DNA of 64,000 bases from an uncultured Eubacteriales bacterium (GTDB lineage Bacteria > Bacillota > Clostridia > Christensenellales > CAG-138), in assembly GCA_900546845.1 (NCBI GenBank), contig UREK01000011.1, forward strand, positions 1 through 64,000. The letters are read 5' to 3'. The notes below the pieces were generated by a model that was given only the letters and a program-made list of their open reading frames with translations, did no database searches and was not told where the DNA came from. Shown in pieces: positions 53,734-62,010 of this stretch (positions within the stretch are counted from its first letter, which is position 1; each line of letters opens with the position of its first letter). The position numbers were made by a program, and so were the translations under genes.

Positions 53734-54225
53734 TCAGATCAGCTCGATCATGGCCATTTCGGCCGCATCACCGCGACGAGGGCCAAGCTTCAGCACGCGG
53801 GTATAACCGCCGTTGCGGCCATCGTACTTCGGCGCGATCTCGCGGAAGAGCTTCTCCACAACGGGATGCGGCGTCTCCTTAGAGCGCTTGGCGTATTCGG
53901 GCTTGCTCTCCTTCTCGTTGCGGGGCAGTGGCATATCGTAAAGATACGCCATGATCTGCCGGCGGGCATGGAGCTTGGAGGGCATGTCGTTGATCTTCTC
54001 CACCTTCACGGTCTGCTGCTTGTCGTTGCGGGTTTCCTTCTCAACAGTGACGGTGTTCTTATATTCTTTCACAGCGAGGGTAATCAGCTTCTCCGCGATG
54101 GGGCGGACTTCCTTCGCACGGGCTTCGGTGGTCACGATCTTGCCGTTCCACAGGAGCGCGGTGGTCAGGTTCCTGAGCATAGCGTCGCGCTGGTCGCTCG
54201 CCTTACCAAGTTTACGGTTAGGCAT
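53734..54225 (-). CDS. rplQ: 50S ribosomal protein L17
   Basis: 163 aa, clearly longer than the common 110-130. The ends are standard (MPNRKLGKASDQRDAMLRNL and NGGYTRVLKLGPRRGDAAEMA). Two insertions are seen, a charged one before LHARRQIMAYLYD and a second after it (PLPRNEKESKPEYAKRSKE). I recall such insertions in some clostridial L17 proteins, so it is lineage-typical and not damage. It is the last gene of the alpha operon. Confidence 0.97.
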   Translation of the reverse strand: MPNRKLGKASDQRDAMLRNLTTALLWNGKIVTTEARAKEVRPIAEKLITLAVKEYKNTVTVEKETRNDKQQTVKVEKINDMPSKLHARRQIMAYLYDMPLPRNEKESKPEYAKRSKETPHPVVEKLFREIAPKYDGRNGGYTRVLKLGPRRGDAAEMAMIELI

Positions 54226-54242
54226 TGAAACTTCCTCCTTAA

Positions 54243-55184
54243 TTAGTCTTCGTTATGCCGGAGCGAAAGGCCCAGTCCAACCAGCTTCTGCTGGACTTCC
54301 TCGAGCGATTTGCGGCCGAGGTTGCGGACCTTCATCATTTCTTCCTCGTTGCGCATCACCAATTCCTCCACGGTGTTGATGCCCGCGCGCTTGAGGCAGT
54401 TGTAGGAGCGGACGGAGAGGTCAAGCTCCTCGATGGTCATCTCGAGAATCTTTTCCTTCTTGTCCTCTTCCTTTTCGACCATGATCTCCACGCCCTGTAC
54501 ATGCTCGGTGAGGTTGATGAACAGCATCAGGTGCTCCGTAAGGATCTTTGCGGCAAGGCTCACGGCCTCGTCTGGCTTGATGCTGCCGTCTGTCCAAACC
54601 TCTAGGGTCAGCATGTCGTAGTCCGTAATCTGACCTACGCGCGTATCTTCCACACGGAAGTTGACCTTGCGGATCGGGGTGAATATGGAGTCGACCGCGA
54701 TCTGGCCGATGGGCATATCAGGCTTCTTGTTCTTGTCTGCGGAAACATAGCCGCGCCCACGTTCGAGGATAATCTCCATATAGAGCCTGGCGTTGGGGCC
54801 AAGGGTCGCAATGTGCAGCTCGGGGTTTACGATCTCCACATCCGCGTCGGCAATGATGTCACCAGCCTTGACTTCACACTCGCCATGGGCGTCGATGATG
54901 ACCTTCTTCGCGCCTTCGCTGTGCAGCTTCACGCACAGTTCCTTGATGTTGAGGACGATCTCGGTCACGTCTTCCTTGACGCCTTCCACGGTCGAAAACT
55001 CATGCAGTACGCCATCTATCTTGATGGACGAGGCCGCTACACCGGGCAGGGAGGAAAGCAGTACCCTGCGCAGGGAATTGCCCAGCGTCGTGCCGAACCC
55101 GCGCTCCAGCGGCTCCACCACGAACCTGCCATAATCCTCGGTAAGCTCCACGCATTCGATTTTCGGTCTTTCGATTTCTATCAT
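54243..55184 (-). CDS. rpoA: RNA polymerase alpha subunit
   Basis: 313 aa. The N-terminal domain (about 1-230) has EPLERGFGTTLGNSLRRVLLSSLPG for dimerisation and core assembly. After an acidic linker rich in Glu/Lys the C-terminal domain (about 245-305) contains the helix-hairpin-helix ELDLSVRSYNCLKRAGINTVEEL and NLGRKSLEEV, which contacts promoter UP elements and activators. It sits between rpsD and rplQ as in most Firmicutes. Confidence 0.98.
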   Translation of the reverse strand: MIEIERPKIECVELTEDYGRFVVEPLERGFGTTLGNSLRRVLLSSLPGVAASSIKIDGVLHEFSTVEGVKEDVTEIVLNIKELCVKLHSEGAKKVIIDAHGECEVKAGDIIADADVEIVNPELHIATLGPNARLYMEIILERGRGYVSADKNKKPDMPIGQIAVDSIFTPIRKVNFRVEDTRVGQITDYDMLTLEVWTDGSIKPDEAVSLAAKILTEHLMLFINLTEHVQGVEIMVEKEEDKKEKILEMTIEELDLSVRSYNCLKRAGINTVEELVMRNEEEMMKVRNLGRKSLEEVQQKLVGLGLSLRHNED

Positions 55185-55243
55185 TCTCTCTTCCCCTCTC
55201 TTGATTTCTGGTCAGTCGATTAGGGCAATGGGGCAGTTTGCGA

Positions 55244-55873
55244 TTACCTGGAGTAGAACTCGACGATCAGATGCTCCTCGATGGTGAGGTCAATGTCGTC
55301 GCGCTGCGGCATCGCAGCGATCTTACCGGTGAGGTTCTCGGCGTCAAGCTCCAGCCACTTCGGGATGGGCTTGCCTGCGCCCTGCTCGCGGAGTTCCTTG
55401 AGCTGCTCCATGTCACGGCTGCGTTCGCGCACCGTAATGACCTGGCCGGGCTTCACAAGGTAGGAAGCGATGTCCACCTTCTTACCGTCCACGAGGATGT
55501 GGCCATGGGTGACCATCTGGCGCGCCATCGGGCGGCTCGGCGCCAGTGCAAGGCGGTAAACCACGTTGTCCAGCCTGCGCTCGAGCAGGCAGAGCATGTT
55601 CTCGCCCGTCACGCCGCGCATGTTGCTGGCCATTTCGTAATACTTGCGGAACTGGGACTCGAGGATGCCATAGGCGCGGCGGCACTTCTGCTTTTCACGC
55701 AGCTGGATGCCATACTCGCTCTGCTTCCTCTGCCTTGCCTGGCCATGCTGGCCCGGCGGGGTGTGGCGCTTCACAACCGCGCACTTGGCGGTGTAGCAAC
55801 GGTCGCCCTTCAGGAAAAGCTTCTGGCCTTCCCGGCGGCACTGCCTGCAAACGGAATCCGTATATCTTGCCAT
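55244..55873 (-). CDS. rpsD: 30S ribosomal protein S4 (zinc-binding form)
   Basis: 209 aa. Cysteines in SVCRQCRREG and CYTAKC form the N-terminal zinc knuckle of the C+ type. The S4 RNA-binding domain includes RLDNVVYRLALAPSRPMARQMVTHGHI. S4 starts 30S assembly and in several bacteria controls its own operon. ATG 55873 was chosen by the conserved MARYTD start. In Bacillus subtilis rpsD is elsewhere; here it is inside the alpha operon. Confidence 0.98.
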   Translation of the reverse strand: MARYTDSVCRQCRREGQKLFLKGDRCYTAKCAVVKRHTPPGQHGQARQRKQSEYGIQLREKQKCRRAYGILESQFRKYYEMASNMRGVTGENMLCLLERRLDNVVYRLALAPSRPMARQMVTHGHILVDGKKVDIASYLVKPGQVITVRERSRDMEQLKELREQGAGKPIPKWLELDAENLTGKIAAMPQRDDIDLTIEEHLIVEFYSR

Positions 55874-55887
55874 TGTCGTTTGCCTCC

Positions 55888-56295
55888 TTAAACTCTTCTG
55901 CGCTTGGGCGGGCGGCATCCGTTGTGCGGGATGGGCGTCACGTCCTTAATCATGTTGACCTCGAGGCCCGCCGTCTGAAGCGCGCGAATCGCCGCTTCAC
56001 GGCCGGAGCCGGGGCCCTTCACATAAACTTCAACGGTGCGAAGGCCATGTTCCATCGCCGCCTTTGCAGCGGTTTCGGAAGCCATCTGTGCCGCGAACGG
56101 GGTGCTCTTCCTGGAGCCGCGGAAGCCAAGGCCGCCAGCGGAAGCCCAGGAGATCGCGTTGCCCTGGAGGTCTGTGATGGTAACCATTGTGTTGTTGAAG
56201 GAGGAACGGATATGCACCGCGCCGCGCTCAATGTTCTTCTTCTCACGGCGCTTGCGGATACCGGCCTTCTTGACTTTGCCTTTTGCTGCTGCCAT
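55888..56295 (-). CDS. rpsK: 30S ribosomal protein S11
   Basis: 135 aa. It shows IRSSFNNTMVTITDLQGNAISWASAG and the C-terminal DVTPIPHNGCRPPKRRRV that lines the mRNA exit region of the platform. A short basic N-terminal start (AAAKGKVKKAGIRKRREKK) is typical for Firmicutes. Confidence 0.98.
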   Translation of the reverse strand: MAAAKGKVKKAGIRKRREKKNIERGAVHIRSSFNNTMVTITDLQGNAISWASAGGLGFRGSRKSTPFAAQMASETAAKAAMEHGLRTVEVYVKGPGSGREAAIRALQTAGLEVNMIKDVTPIPHNGCRPPKRRRV

Positions 56296-56310
56296 TTTAC
56301 GTCTCCTCCC

Positions 56311-56679
56311 TTATTTCTTTCTGCCGCCCACAGTGCGCTTGGGGCCCTTGCGGGTACGGGCGTTCTGCTTGGTGCTCTGGCCGCGGACCGGAAGGCCCTT
56401 GCGGTGACGCACGCCGCGGTAGCAGCCGATCTCGATGAGGCGCTTGATGTTCATGGAAGTCTCACGCCTGAGGTCACCCTCTACCTTTACGTTATGGTCG
56501 ATGTAGTCCCTGAGTTTGGTGACGTCGGCCTCAGACAGGTCGCGTACGCGGATGTCCGGGTCAACGCCGGTGGCTGCGAGGATGTCGGACGCGGTTTTGC
56601 GGCCGATCCCGAAGATGTAGGTAAGGCCGATTTCGACCCGCTTGTCCCTGGGCAGGTCCACGCCAGCAATACGTGCCAT
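56311..56679 (-). CDS. rpsM: 30S ribosomal protein S13
   Basis: 122 aa. It begins MARIAGVDLPRDKRVEIGLTYIFGIG, contains the helix-two-turn-helix of the 30S head, and ends in a basic tail GQSTKQNARTRKGPKRTVGGRKK that contacts the P-site tRNA. It is the first gene after the internal promoter and structured leader. AGGAGG lies upstream (CGGAGGTAAAC). Confidence 0.98.
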   Translation of the reverse strand: MARIAGVDLPRDKRVEIGLTYIFGIGRKTASDILAATGVDPDIRVRDLSEADVTKLRDYIDHNVKVEGDLRRETSMNIKRLIEIGCYRGVRHRKGLPVRGQSTKQNARTRKGPKRTVGGRKK

Positions 56680-56884
56680 AAAGTTTACCTCCGAAAAATT
56701 TGGTGTATGGGGTCTCGCCGGTTCCGTGGGCTGGAAGGGCCCGCGGCAGCCGCACCGGCGAGTGGTTTCCTCTATTAGAACTCCGCTCCGTTTTGCCCAA
56801 ATCCGGGGACGAAGCAGATTTCTAATATGTCATGCAGCTCTCACTGCCTGACGAAGCCTGGGAAAGGCAGGCTCGAAACAATTT
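56680..56884 (-). promoter_or_regulatory. Structured leader of the alpha operon upstream of rpsM
   Basis: About 200 nt of untranslated RNA follow the internal promoter. Two long-range stems are visible on the - strand. The outer one pairs TATTAGAA (complement of 56820-56827) with TTCTAATA (complement of 56773-56780), closing about 39 nt. The one nearest the gene pairs 9 bp (56754-56762 with 56714-56722) and closes about 31 nt before the Shine-Dalgarno. The layout suggests control of initiation by a ribosomal protein, with S4 the first suspect, or another signal. I know of no named leader family for this spot. Confidence 0.5.
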
Positions 56885-56914
56885 ATTGTACCATTATCCT
56901 GCATGGCTTTGCAA
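56885..56914 (-). promoter_or_regulatory. Internal promoter between rpmJ and rpsM
   Basis: On the - strand: TTGCAA (56909-56914), 18-bp spacer, and TACAAT (56885-56890) with the TGG extended-10. It splits the ribosomal cluster into an spc part and a separately boosted alpha part. The remaining sequence to 57055 is GC-rich with no gene. Confidence 0.75.
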
Positions 56915-57055
56915 TAGATTTTTCCCATTTTTTGGGGGTATTATCCATGTTTTCCTGCATTTTCCTGGTACAGTTCCGCCGCTTGCCGCAGCAAATGGCA
57001 AGCAGGCAAACGCGCGCATGGTGCAAAGCACCGTGCGCGTGGGCATCAGAGGGGG

Positions 57056-57169
57056 TTAGCCCTGCTTCTGCTTATGCTTGGGGTTCTCGCAGATCACCAT
57101 CACGCGACCCTTGCGCTTGATGATCTTGCACTTCTCGCAAATAGGTTTTACCGAGGGCCTGACTTTCAT
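57056..57169 (-). CDS. rpmJ: 50S ribosomal protein L36
   Basis: 37 aa, standard length. The sequence begins MKVRPSVKPICEKCKII and continues RKGRVMVICENPKHKQKQG, with the zinc ligands Cys11, Cys14, Cys27 and His32, so it is the zinc-binding C+ form. It lies between infA and the rpsM leader. Confidence 0.97.
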   Translation of the reverse strand: MKVRPSVKPICEKCKIIKRKGRVMVICENPKHKQKQG

Positions 57170-57188
57170 CTGTTTTTCCTCCCGCTTC

Positions 57189-57410
57189 TTAGTTCTTCGC
57201 GCGCCACGTGATGCGGCCGCGCGTCAGGTCATAGGGGGACAGCTCAACTGTCACCTTGTCGCCCGGCAGCACGCGGATATAGTTCATGCGCAACTTGCCG
57301 GAAATGTGCGCTAAAATCTTATGCCCGTTCTCCAACTGCACCTCGAACATCGCGTTCGGGAACGAGTCGGTCACGACGCCTTCCACTTCGATAACATCTG
57401 TCTTAGACAA
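57189..57410 (-). CDS. infA: Translation initiation factor IF-1
   Basis: 73-aa OB-fold protein that occupies the 30S A site during initiation. It has KTDVIEVEGVVTDSFPNAMFEVQLENGH, HISGKLRMNYIRVLPGDKV and LTRGRITWR. The start is TTG at 57410 (read as Met), because the usual (M)SKTD start falls exactly there and AAGGAGG lies 6 nt before it. The longer upstream frame has no conservation. Confidence 0.95.
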   Translation of the reverse strand: MSKTDVIEVEGVVTDSFPNAMFEVQLENGHKILAHISGKLRMNYIRVLPGDKVTVELSPYDLTRGRITWRAKN

Positions 57411-57411
57411 G

Positions 57412-57699
57412 CTATCCCTCCTTATTGTCTCCGGTTTCATGGTCATGGGCAAGCGCTTTGCGCAGCGCGGCATCCGCCGTATTGCCCGTTGCCGTAAGCA
57501 TTGATTCAAGATTCTCTATACGCGCCCGTTCAAAGCTCAGGTGTTTGAGCTTTTTCTTCTTGGCGCGAGCGATCTTCCTTGTATCGCCGTCGGCGATGCG
57601 CACATGCGCGTCATCCTCAATGGCGACCACCGCAAAGCGGCGTCCCTTGTCGCGCCCCGCCTTGGATTGGACGATCCTTCCCAACAGTTCGCTGGTCAT
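57412..57699 (-). CDS. KOW-domain RNA-binding protein (L14e-like)
   Basis: 95 aa. A KOW motif GRIVQSKAGRDKGRRFAVVAIEDDAHVRIADG is followed by a very basic RKIARAKKKKLKHL stretch and a short coil. Such proteins sit between map and infA in many Firmicutes and may help ribosome assembly, though a defined role is lacking. ATG 57699 has GGAGG upstream (AAGGAGGAACGAGCC). The infA Shine-Dalgarno lies inside its last codons. Confidence 0.88.
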   Translation of the reverse strand: MTSELLGRIVQSKAGRDKGRRFAVVAIEDDAHVRIADGDTRKIARAKKKKLKHLSFERARIENLESMLTATGNTADAALRKALAHDHETGDNKEG

Positions 57700-57712
57700 G
57701 GCTCGTTCCTCC

Positions 57713-58471
57713 TTACAGCGTGAGGAGCACCGGATCGCCCTCGGTGATGGCGACCGTGTTCTCATAATGGGCGCTCGGCTTTCCGTCCCGCGTTTCGATC
57801 GTCCAGCCGTCCTGCAGCTGCACGACTTCCCACGTGCCCAGGTTGATCATGGGCTCGATCGCAATCACCATGCCCGGCACGAGCTTTGCCCCGCGGCCCA
57901 TCCGCCGGTCGGCAAAATTGGGCACATCGGGCGGCTCATGCATTTCACGGCCGATGCCGTGGCCTACCAGATCCCGCACAACGCCGTAGCCATGCGCTTC
58001 CGCATGCTTCTGCACCGCTGCGCCAATGTCGGAGATGTGATAGCCGGGCCGCGCGAACTTCAGCGCCTCGAAAAAGCATTCCCGTGTAACAGCGACGAGC
58101 TTTTGCACCTCCTCCGGCACATTGCCAATGAAGACGGTACGCGCCGCGTCGCCATGGAAGCCGTCGAGCTTTGCGCCAACGTCCAAGCTCAGGATGTCGC
58201 CGTCGCGGAGCTTATACTTGCCCGGGATCCCGTGCACTACCTGCTGGTTGACAGAGGTACAGATGTTCTTGGGATAGCCGCTGTAATTCAGGAAGGAGGG
58301 ATATGCCCCCTTTCCCCGGATATACGCCTCGGCGATCCGATCGAGTTCCTCCGTCGTTATGCCGGCTTCTGCCTTTTCGGAAAGCAGCTCCAGGGTTTCT
58401 TTTACGATGCTGCCCGCCGCCTTCATCTTTTCAATGTCGGCCGCGTTCTTGATCGTGATCCGTCCCATCAT
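57713..58471 (-). CDS. map: Methionine aminopeptidase type I
   Basis: 252 aa. It removes the initiator Met from new proteins. The metal ligands fall in LDVGAKLDGFHGDAA (two Asp), GHGIG (His), AIEPM (Glu) and YENTV (Glu). The SEC-C zinc tail of some relatives is absent. The start is ATG 58471 or 58468 (MMGRI); the first overlaps the adk stop. Standard place after adk in the spc operon. Confidence 0.96.
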   Translation of the reverse strand: MMGRITIKNAADIEKMKAAGSIVKETLELLSEKAEAGITTEELDRIAEAYIRGKGAYPSFLNYSGYPKNICTSVNQQVVHGIPGKYKLRDGDILSLDVGAKLDGFHGDAARTVFIGNVPEEVQKLVAVTRECFFEALKFARPGYHISDIGAAVQKHAEAHGYGVVRDLVGHGIGREMHEPPDVPNFADRRMGRGAKLVPGMVIAIEPMINLGTWEVVQLQDGWTIETRDGKPSAHYENTVAITEGDPVLLTL

Positions 58472-59094
58472 ATGAGCTTCTCCGTCAAAGCAAGGATGTC
58501 CTTGCGCACGGCTTCCGGCGTACGGTCGCCGTCCACGGTCTGGAGCATCCCCTTCGCCCCATAGTAGTCGATCAGCGGCTGCGTCTGCCGTTCGTATACC
58601 GCGATGCGGTTGCGCACGGTTTCCGGCTTATCGTCATCGCGGATGAACAGCGTTGCGCCGCACTTTTCGCACGTATCCTTGTCATACATGGAAACGTGGT
58701 AGCCCGTGCCGCAGCCGGAGCACATGCGCCTGCCGCCGATGCGTTCCACAAGGCGCTCTGTAGGCGCGTCAATGTTGATGACCATGTCAATGTCCGAAAT
58801 CGAAAGGAGCGCATCGGCCTGCGCGATCGTGCGGGGAAATCCGTCAAACAGGTATCCCTTCGCACAATCGGCCGCCTGAATGCGGTTTTCGACCATGCCG
58901 ATGATGACTTCATCCGGAACCAGCTCGCCCTTGTCGATAAAGCCCTTCGCCGCTTTGCCGAGCGGCGTTCCCTCGCGCATCTCCTTGCGGAGCATGTCGC
59001 CGGTGGAAATGTGGGCAATACCGTAGTGCTCGCTTATTTTTTCCGCCTGGGTGCCTTTTCCGGCACCCGGCGGTCCTAAGAAGATCAGTTTCAT
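58468..59094 (-). CDS. adk: Adenylate kinase (zinc-lid type)
   Basis: 208 aa. It interconverts AMP, ATP and ADP. P-loop GPPGAGKGTQ at the N-terminus, NMP-binding IAHISTGDMLR and FDGFPRT are present. The lid carries a four-cysteine zinc site (CSGCGTGYH and CEKCG), as in Gram-positive and thermophile enzymes. It overlaps map by 4 bp and follows secY in transcription order. Confidence 0.98.
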   Translation of the reverse strand: MKLIFLGPPGAGKGTQAEKISEHYGIAHISTGDMLRKEMREGTPLGKAAKGFIDKGELVPDEVIIGMVENRIQAADCAKGYLFDGFPRTIAQADALLSISDIDMVINIDAPTERLVERIGGRRMCSGCGTGYHVSMYDKDTCEKCGATLFIRDDDKPETVRNRIAVYERQTQPLIDYYGAKGMLQTVDGDRTPEAVRKDILALTEKLI

Positions 59095-59107
59095 GCGGCA
59101 GTCCCCT

Positions 59108-60457
59108 TTAACCGAGGAAGCCCTTGTAGTGGCGCATAAGCATCATGGATTCGAGCTGGGAGCTTGTTTCAAGCGCAACGCTCACCATGATGAGCAGGCT
59201 TGTGGGGCCAAACGCAGAGGAAAGGCCAAATGCGCCGAGCACTACCGTCGGGACGATCGCGATCACCATCAAGAAGAACGCGCCAAAGAGCGTAAGGCGG
59301 TTGCTAATCTTGCCCAGATAGTCGCTCGTGGGCCGGCCGGGGCGGATGCCCGGAATAAAGCCGCCGTTCTGCTGAAGGTTCTTGCTGATCTCGATCGGGT
59401 TGAAGGAGATCGAGGTGTAGAAATACGCGAATGCCAGGATCAGCAAGGCGTATACGATGTAATAGGGCACCGTTCCGGATGCAAGATACTGCACATAGAA
59501 CTTGGTGAACCAGCCGACGCTTTCGATGTTGATCGTCGCGTCCTGCATGAACTTCTGCATCGTTGCGATGCCGCTCGGATCCACGATCTGGATGATCATC
59601 ACAGGCACCTGGATGATCGTCATCGCAAAGATCAGCGGCATAACACCGTTCGCATTCGCCTTGAGGGGGATGTTGGTGCTTTGTCCGCCATACATCTTCC
59701 GTCCGACAACGCGCTTTGCATACTGCACGGGGATGCGGCGTTCCGCCTTATCCACGAGCGTAACGCCCGTGATGAGCACAAGAACCACCACAAGCAGGAT
59801 GGGCAGGAGCCACCACTGGTAGGATGCAACGCCTGGAGTGGGGTTGATTACGCCGCCGACATACTTGAGAACCGTCTGCGGAACGCTCGAGCAGATCGAG
59901 GTGAAGATGATGAAGGAAACGCCGTTGCCGATACCCTTCTCGGTAATGCGCTCGCCCAGCCAGACCAGGAACGCGGTACCCGCGGTGCAGATGATGCCGA
60001 TCGTCGCATAGGTGAAGAACGTGGGGTTCGTGAGCAGCGTCTGCCCGTTCACGCTGATGCTCTGCAGGCTCGCTACGATGCCGATGCTCTGCACGAGCGC
60101 GAGGCCAATGCCGACATAGCGCGTGATGCGTTCGATCTTCTCGCGGCCGTCCTCTTCCTTGGAGAGCCTCTCCAGGGAGGGAATGGCGATCGTGAGGAGC
60201 TGGATGATGATCGAGCCCGTGATGTAGGGCGAGATACCCATCGCAAAGATACTGAACTGGCTCAGCGCGCTGCCTGAAAGCATGCTCAGGAAGCCAAGCG
60301 CATCATATTGCGCGATCAAGGCTTCCATCACGCCGCTGTTCACGCCCGGCACGGGGATGAAGGAACCGAACCGATAAATCACGATCAGAAGGAGCGTGAA
60401 GAGCATCTTGGTCCGGATGTCCTTGATCTTCCATGCGTTGACAAGGGTTTTAAACAT
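59108..60457 (-). CDS. secY: Protein translocase channel subunit SecY
   Basis: 449 aa with ten predicted membrane helices. It begins FKTLVNAWKIKDIRTKMLFTLLLIVIYRFGSFIPVPG, the plug region follows, and the cytoplasmic loops IPSLERLSKEEDGREKIERITRY and NGGFIPGIRPGRPT that contact ribosome and SecA are intact. Its ATG shares one base with the rplO stop. Confidence 0.98.
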   Translation of the reverse strand: MFKTLVNAWKIKDIRTKMLFTLLLIVIYRFGSFIPVPGVNSGVMEALIAQYDALGFLSMLSGSALSQFSIFAMGISPYITGSIIIQLLTIAIPSLERLSKEEDGREKIERITRYVGIGLALVQSIGIVASLQSISVNGQTLLTNPTFFTYATIGIICTAGTAFLVWLGERITEKGIGNGVSFIIFTSICSSVPQTVLKYVGGVINPTPGVASYQWWLLPILLVVVLVLITGVTLVDKAERRIPVQYAKRVVGRKMYGGQSTNIPLKANANGVMPLIFAMTIIQVPVMIIQIVDPSGIATMQKFMQDATINIESVGWFTKFYVQYLASGTVPYYIVYALLILAFAYFYTSISFNPIEISKNLQQNGGFIPGIRPGRPTSDYLGKISNRLTLFGAFFLMVIAIVPTVVLGAFGLSSAFGPTSLLIMVSVALETSSQLESMMLMRHYKGFLG

Positions 60458-60897
60458 CAGACCACCTCAGCAGTTCCGCCCGCGGCCTCGATGGCTTTTT
60501 GGGCTGTCTCCGAAAACTTCGCAGCCTTCACATCCAAACGCTTGGTAAGCTCGCCGCGGCCCAAAACTTTGAGGCCGTCCTTCTCGATCTTGCTGATCAC
60601 GCCCATTTTCTTGAGCAGCTCAGCGGTAACCGTCGTGCCGTCCTCCAGGCGGTTGAGCGCCTCGACGTTGACGATCGTGTATTCCTTTGCAAAAATGTTC
60701 GTGAAACCGCGCTTCGGCAGACGGCGCGCAAGGGGCATCTGGCCGCCTTCAAAGCCGTTCTTCTTGCTGCCGCTGCGGGCTTTCTGACCCTTATGGCCTT
60801 TTGCAGAGGTTTTGCCCAAACCGGAGCCGGTACCGCGGCCAACGCGCTTTTTGGACTGCGTCGCGCCTTCTGCGGGCTTTAACTCATGTAATTTCAT
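60457..60897 (-). CDS. rplO: 50S ribosomal protein L15
   Basis: 146 aa. It has the glycine/basic N-terminal extension KKRVGRGTGSGLGKTSAKGHKGQKARSG that threads into 23S rRNA, then FEGGQMPLARRLPKRGF. The C-terminal domain is standard. It overlaps secY by one base, so the two are tightly coupled. Confidence 0.98.
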   Translation of the reverse strand: MKLHELKPAEGATQSKKRVGRGTGSGLGKTSAKGHKGQKARSGSKKNGFEGGQMPLARRLPKRGFTNIFAKEYTIVNVEALNRLEDGTTVTAELLKKMGVISKIEKDGLKVLGRGELTKRLDVKAAKFSETAQKAIEAAGGTAEVV

Positions 60898-60911
60898 GCT
60901 GTACCTCCGAA

Positions 60912-61091
60912 TTAGACTTCTTCGACCTTGACCAGGTGCTTCACCTTGAAGATCATGCCGCGGATGGCCGCGTTGTCGGGCTGCACCACTGTGCTGTTGG
61001 TCTTTTTAAGCCCCAGCGCCTTCACGGTCGCCTGCTGATCCTTCAGGGCGCCGATGGTGCTCTTAACGAGCGTTATCTTTAAATTAGCCAT
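60912..61091 (-). CDS. rpmD: 50S ribosomal protein L30
   Basis: 59 aa. The protein begins ANLKITLVKSTIGALKDQQATVKALGLKK and ends MIFKVKHLVKVEEV, the typical L30 ferredoxin-like fold. The ATG at 61091 follows rpsE by 13 bp with GGAGGG upstream. Confidence 0.97.
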   Translation of the reverse strand: MANLKITLVKSTIGALKDQQATVKALGLKKTNSTVVQPDNAAIRGMIFKVKHLVKVEEV

Positions 61092-61104
61092 TGCTTCCCT
61101 CCTG

Positions 61105-61608
61105 TTAGCCGAGAATCTCTTCGACGGTCTTGCCGCGGAGCTTCGCGATCTGCTCGGCAGTCCTGAGCTGGGTCAGGCCGTCAATGGTGGCCTTCACGCA
61201 GTTCGCGGGGTTGTTGGAGCCGAAGCTCTTGGTACGGATGTCCTTGATGCCGACCATCTCGAGCACCGCACGCGCCGGGCCGCCCGCGATAACGCCGGTA
61301 CCGGGTTCAGCGGGGAGCATGCGCACATGGCCCTTGCCGAACTTGCCCTCCACCGCGTGGGGGATCGTCGTGCCGACGATCGGGACCTCGACGAGGTGGC
61401 GTTTTGCGTCTTCGACGCCCTTGCGCACGGCTTCCGGAATTTCGGCAGCCTTGCCCAGGCCGACGCCAACGTGGCCGTTTTCATCGCCCACAACCATGAG
61501 CGCGGTAAAGCGGAAATTCTTGCTGCCCTTGGTGACCTTCGCAACGCGGTTGATAAAGACAAGCCTTTCCTTGAGTTCCATGGTGGATGTATCAGTACGC
61601 TTCTGCAT
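61105..61608 (-). CDS. rpsE: 30S ribosomal protein S5
   Basis: 167 aa. The double-stranded RNA-binding-like N-terminal domain (LVFINRVAKVTKGSKNFRFTALMVVGD) and the left-handed C-terminal fold are complete. It contributes to decoding accuracy and mRNA helicase activity at the entry channel. Standard spc position between rplR and rpmD. Confidence 0.98.
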   Translation of the reverse strand: MQKRTDTSTMELKERLVFINRVAKVTKGSKNFRFTALMVVGDENGHVGVGLGKAAEIPEAVRKGVEDAKRHLVEVPIVGTTIPHAVEGKFGKGHVRMLPAEPGTGVIAGGPARAVLEMVGIKDIRTKSFGSNNPANCVKATIDGLTQLRTAEQIAKLRGKTVEEILG

Positions 61609-61619
61609 GTCTTACCTCC

Positions 61620-61988
61620 TTAGAATTCCAGGCCGGCTTTGCGCGCGCCTTCGGCAACTTCCGCCACGCGGCCGGTGTAAAGGTAACCGCCGCGGTCGAA
61701 AACGACCTCTTTCACGCCCTTGTCCAGCGCGCGGCGGGCCACGATTTCACCCACCAGGTTGGCAGCTTCCTTCTTGGTCTTGCCTTCGAGCTGCGCCTTG
61801 ACCTCTGCATCCAGCGTAGACGCAGCGGCAAGGGTGTGTCCGACTTCGTCGTTGATGACCTGCGCGTAAATGTGGTTCAGGCTGCGGTAAACGTTGAGCC
61901 TCGGCCGTTCGGCAGTACCCAGGATATGCCTGCGGGTACGGTCATGCCTTTTTTTGCGCACAGAGTTTTTATCTACTTTTGAAATCAT
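61620..61988 (-). CDS. rplR: 50S ribosomal protein L18
   Basis: 122 aa. It starts MISKVDKNSVRKKRHDRTRRHILG with the basic 5S rRNA-binding tail, then RPRLNVYRSLNHIYAQVI and FDRGGYLYTGRVAEVAEGARKAGLEF. It binds 5S rRNA together with L5. Confidence 0.98.
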   Translation of the reverse strand: MISKVDKNSVRKKRHDRTRRHILGTAERPRLNVYRSLNHIYAQVINDEVGHTLAAASTLDAEVKAQLEGKTKKEAANLVGEIVARRALDKGVKEVVFDRGGYLYTGRVAEVAEGARKAGLEF

Positions 61989-62010
61989 ATTGCCACTCCT
62001 TCTCTACGCA

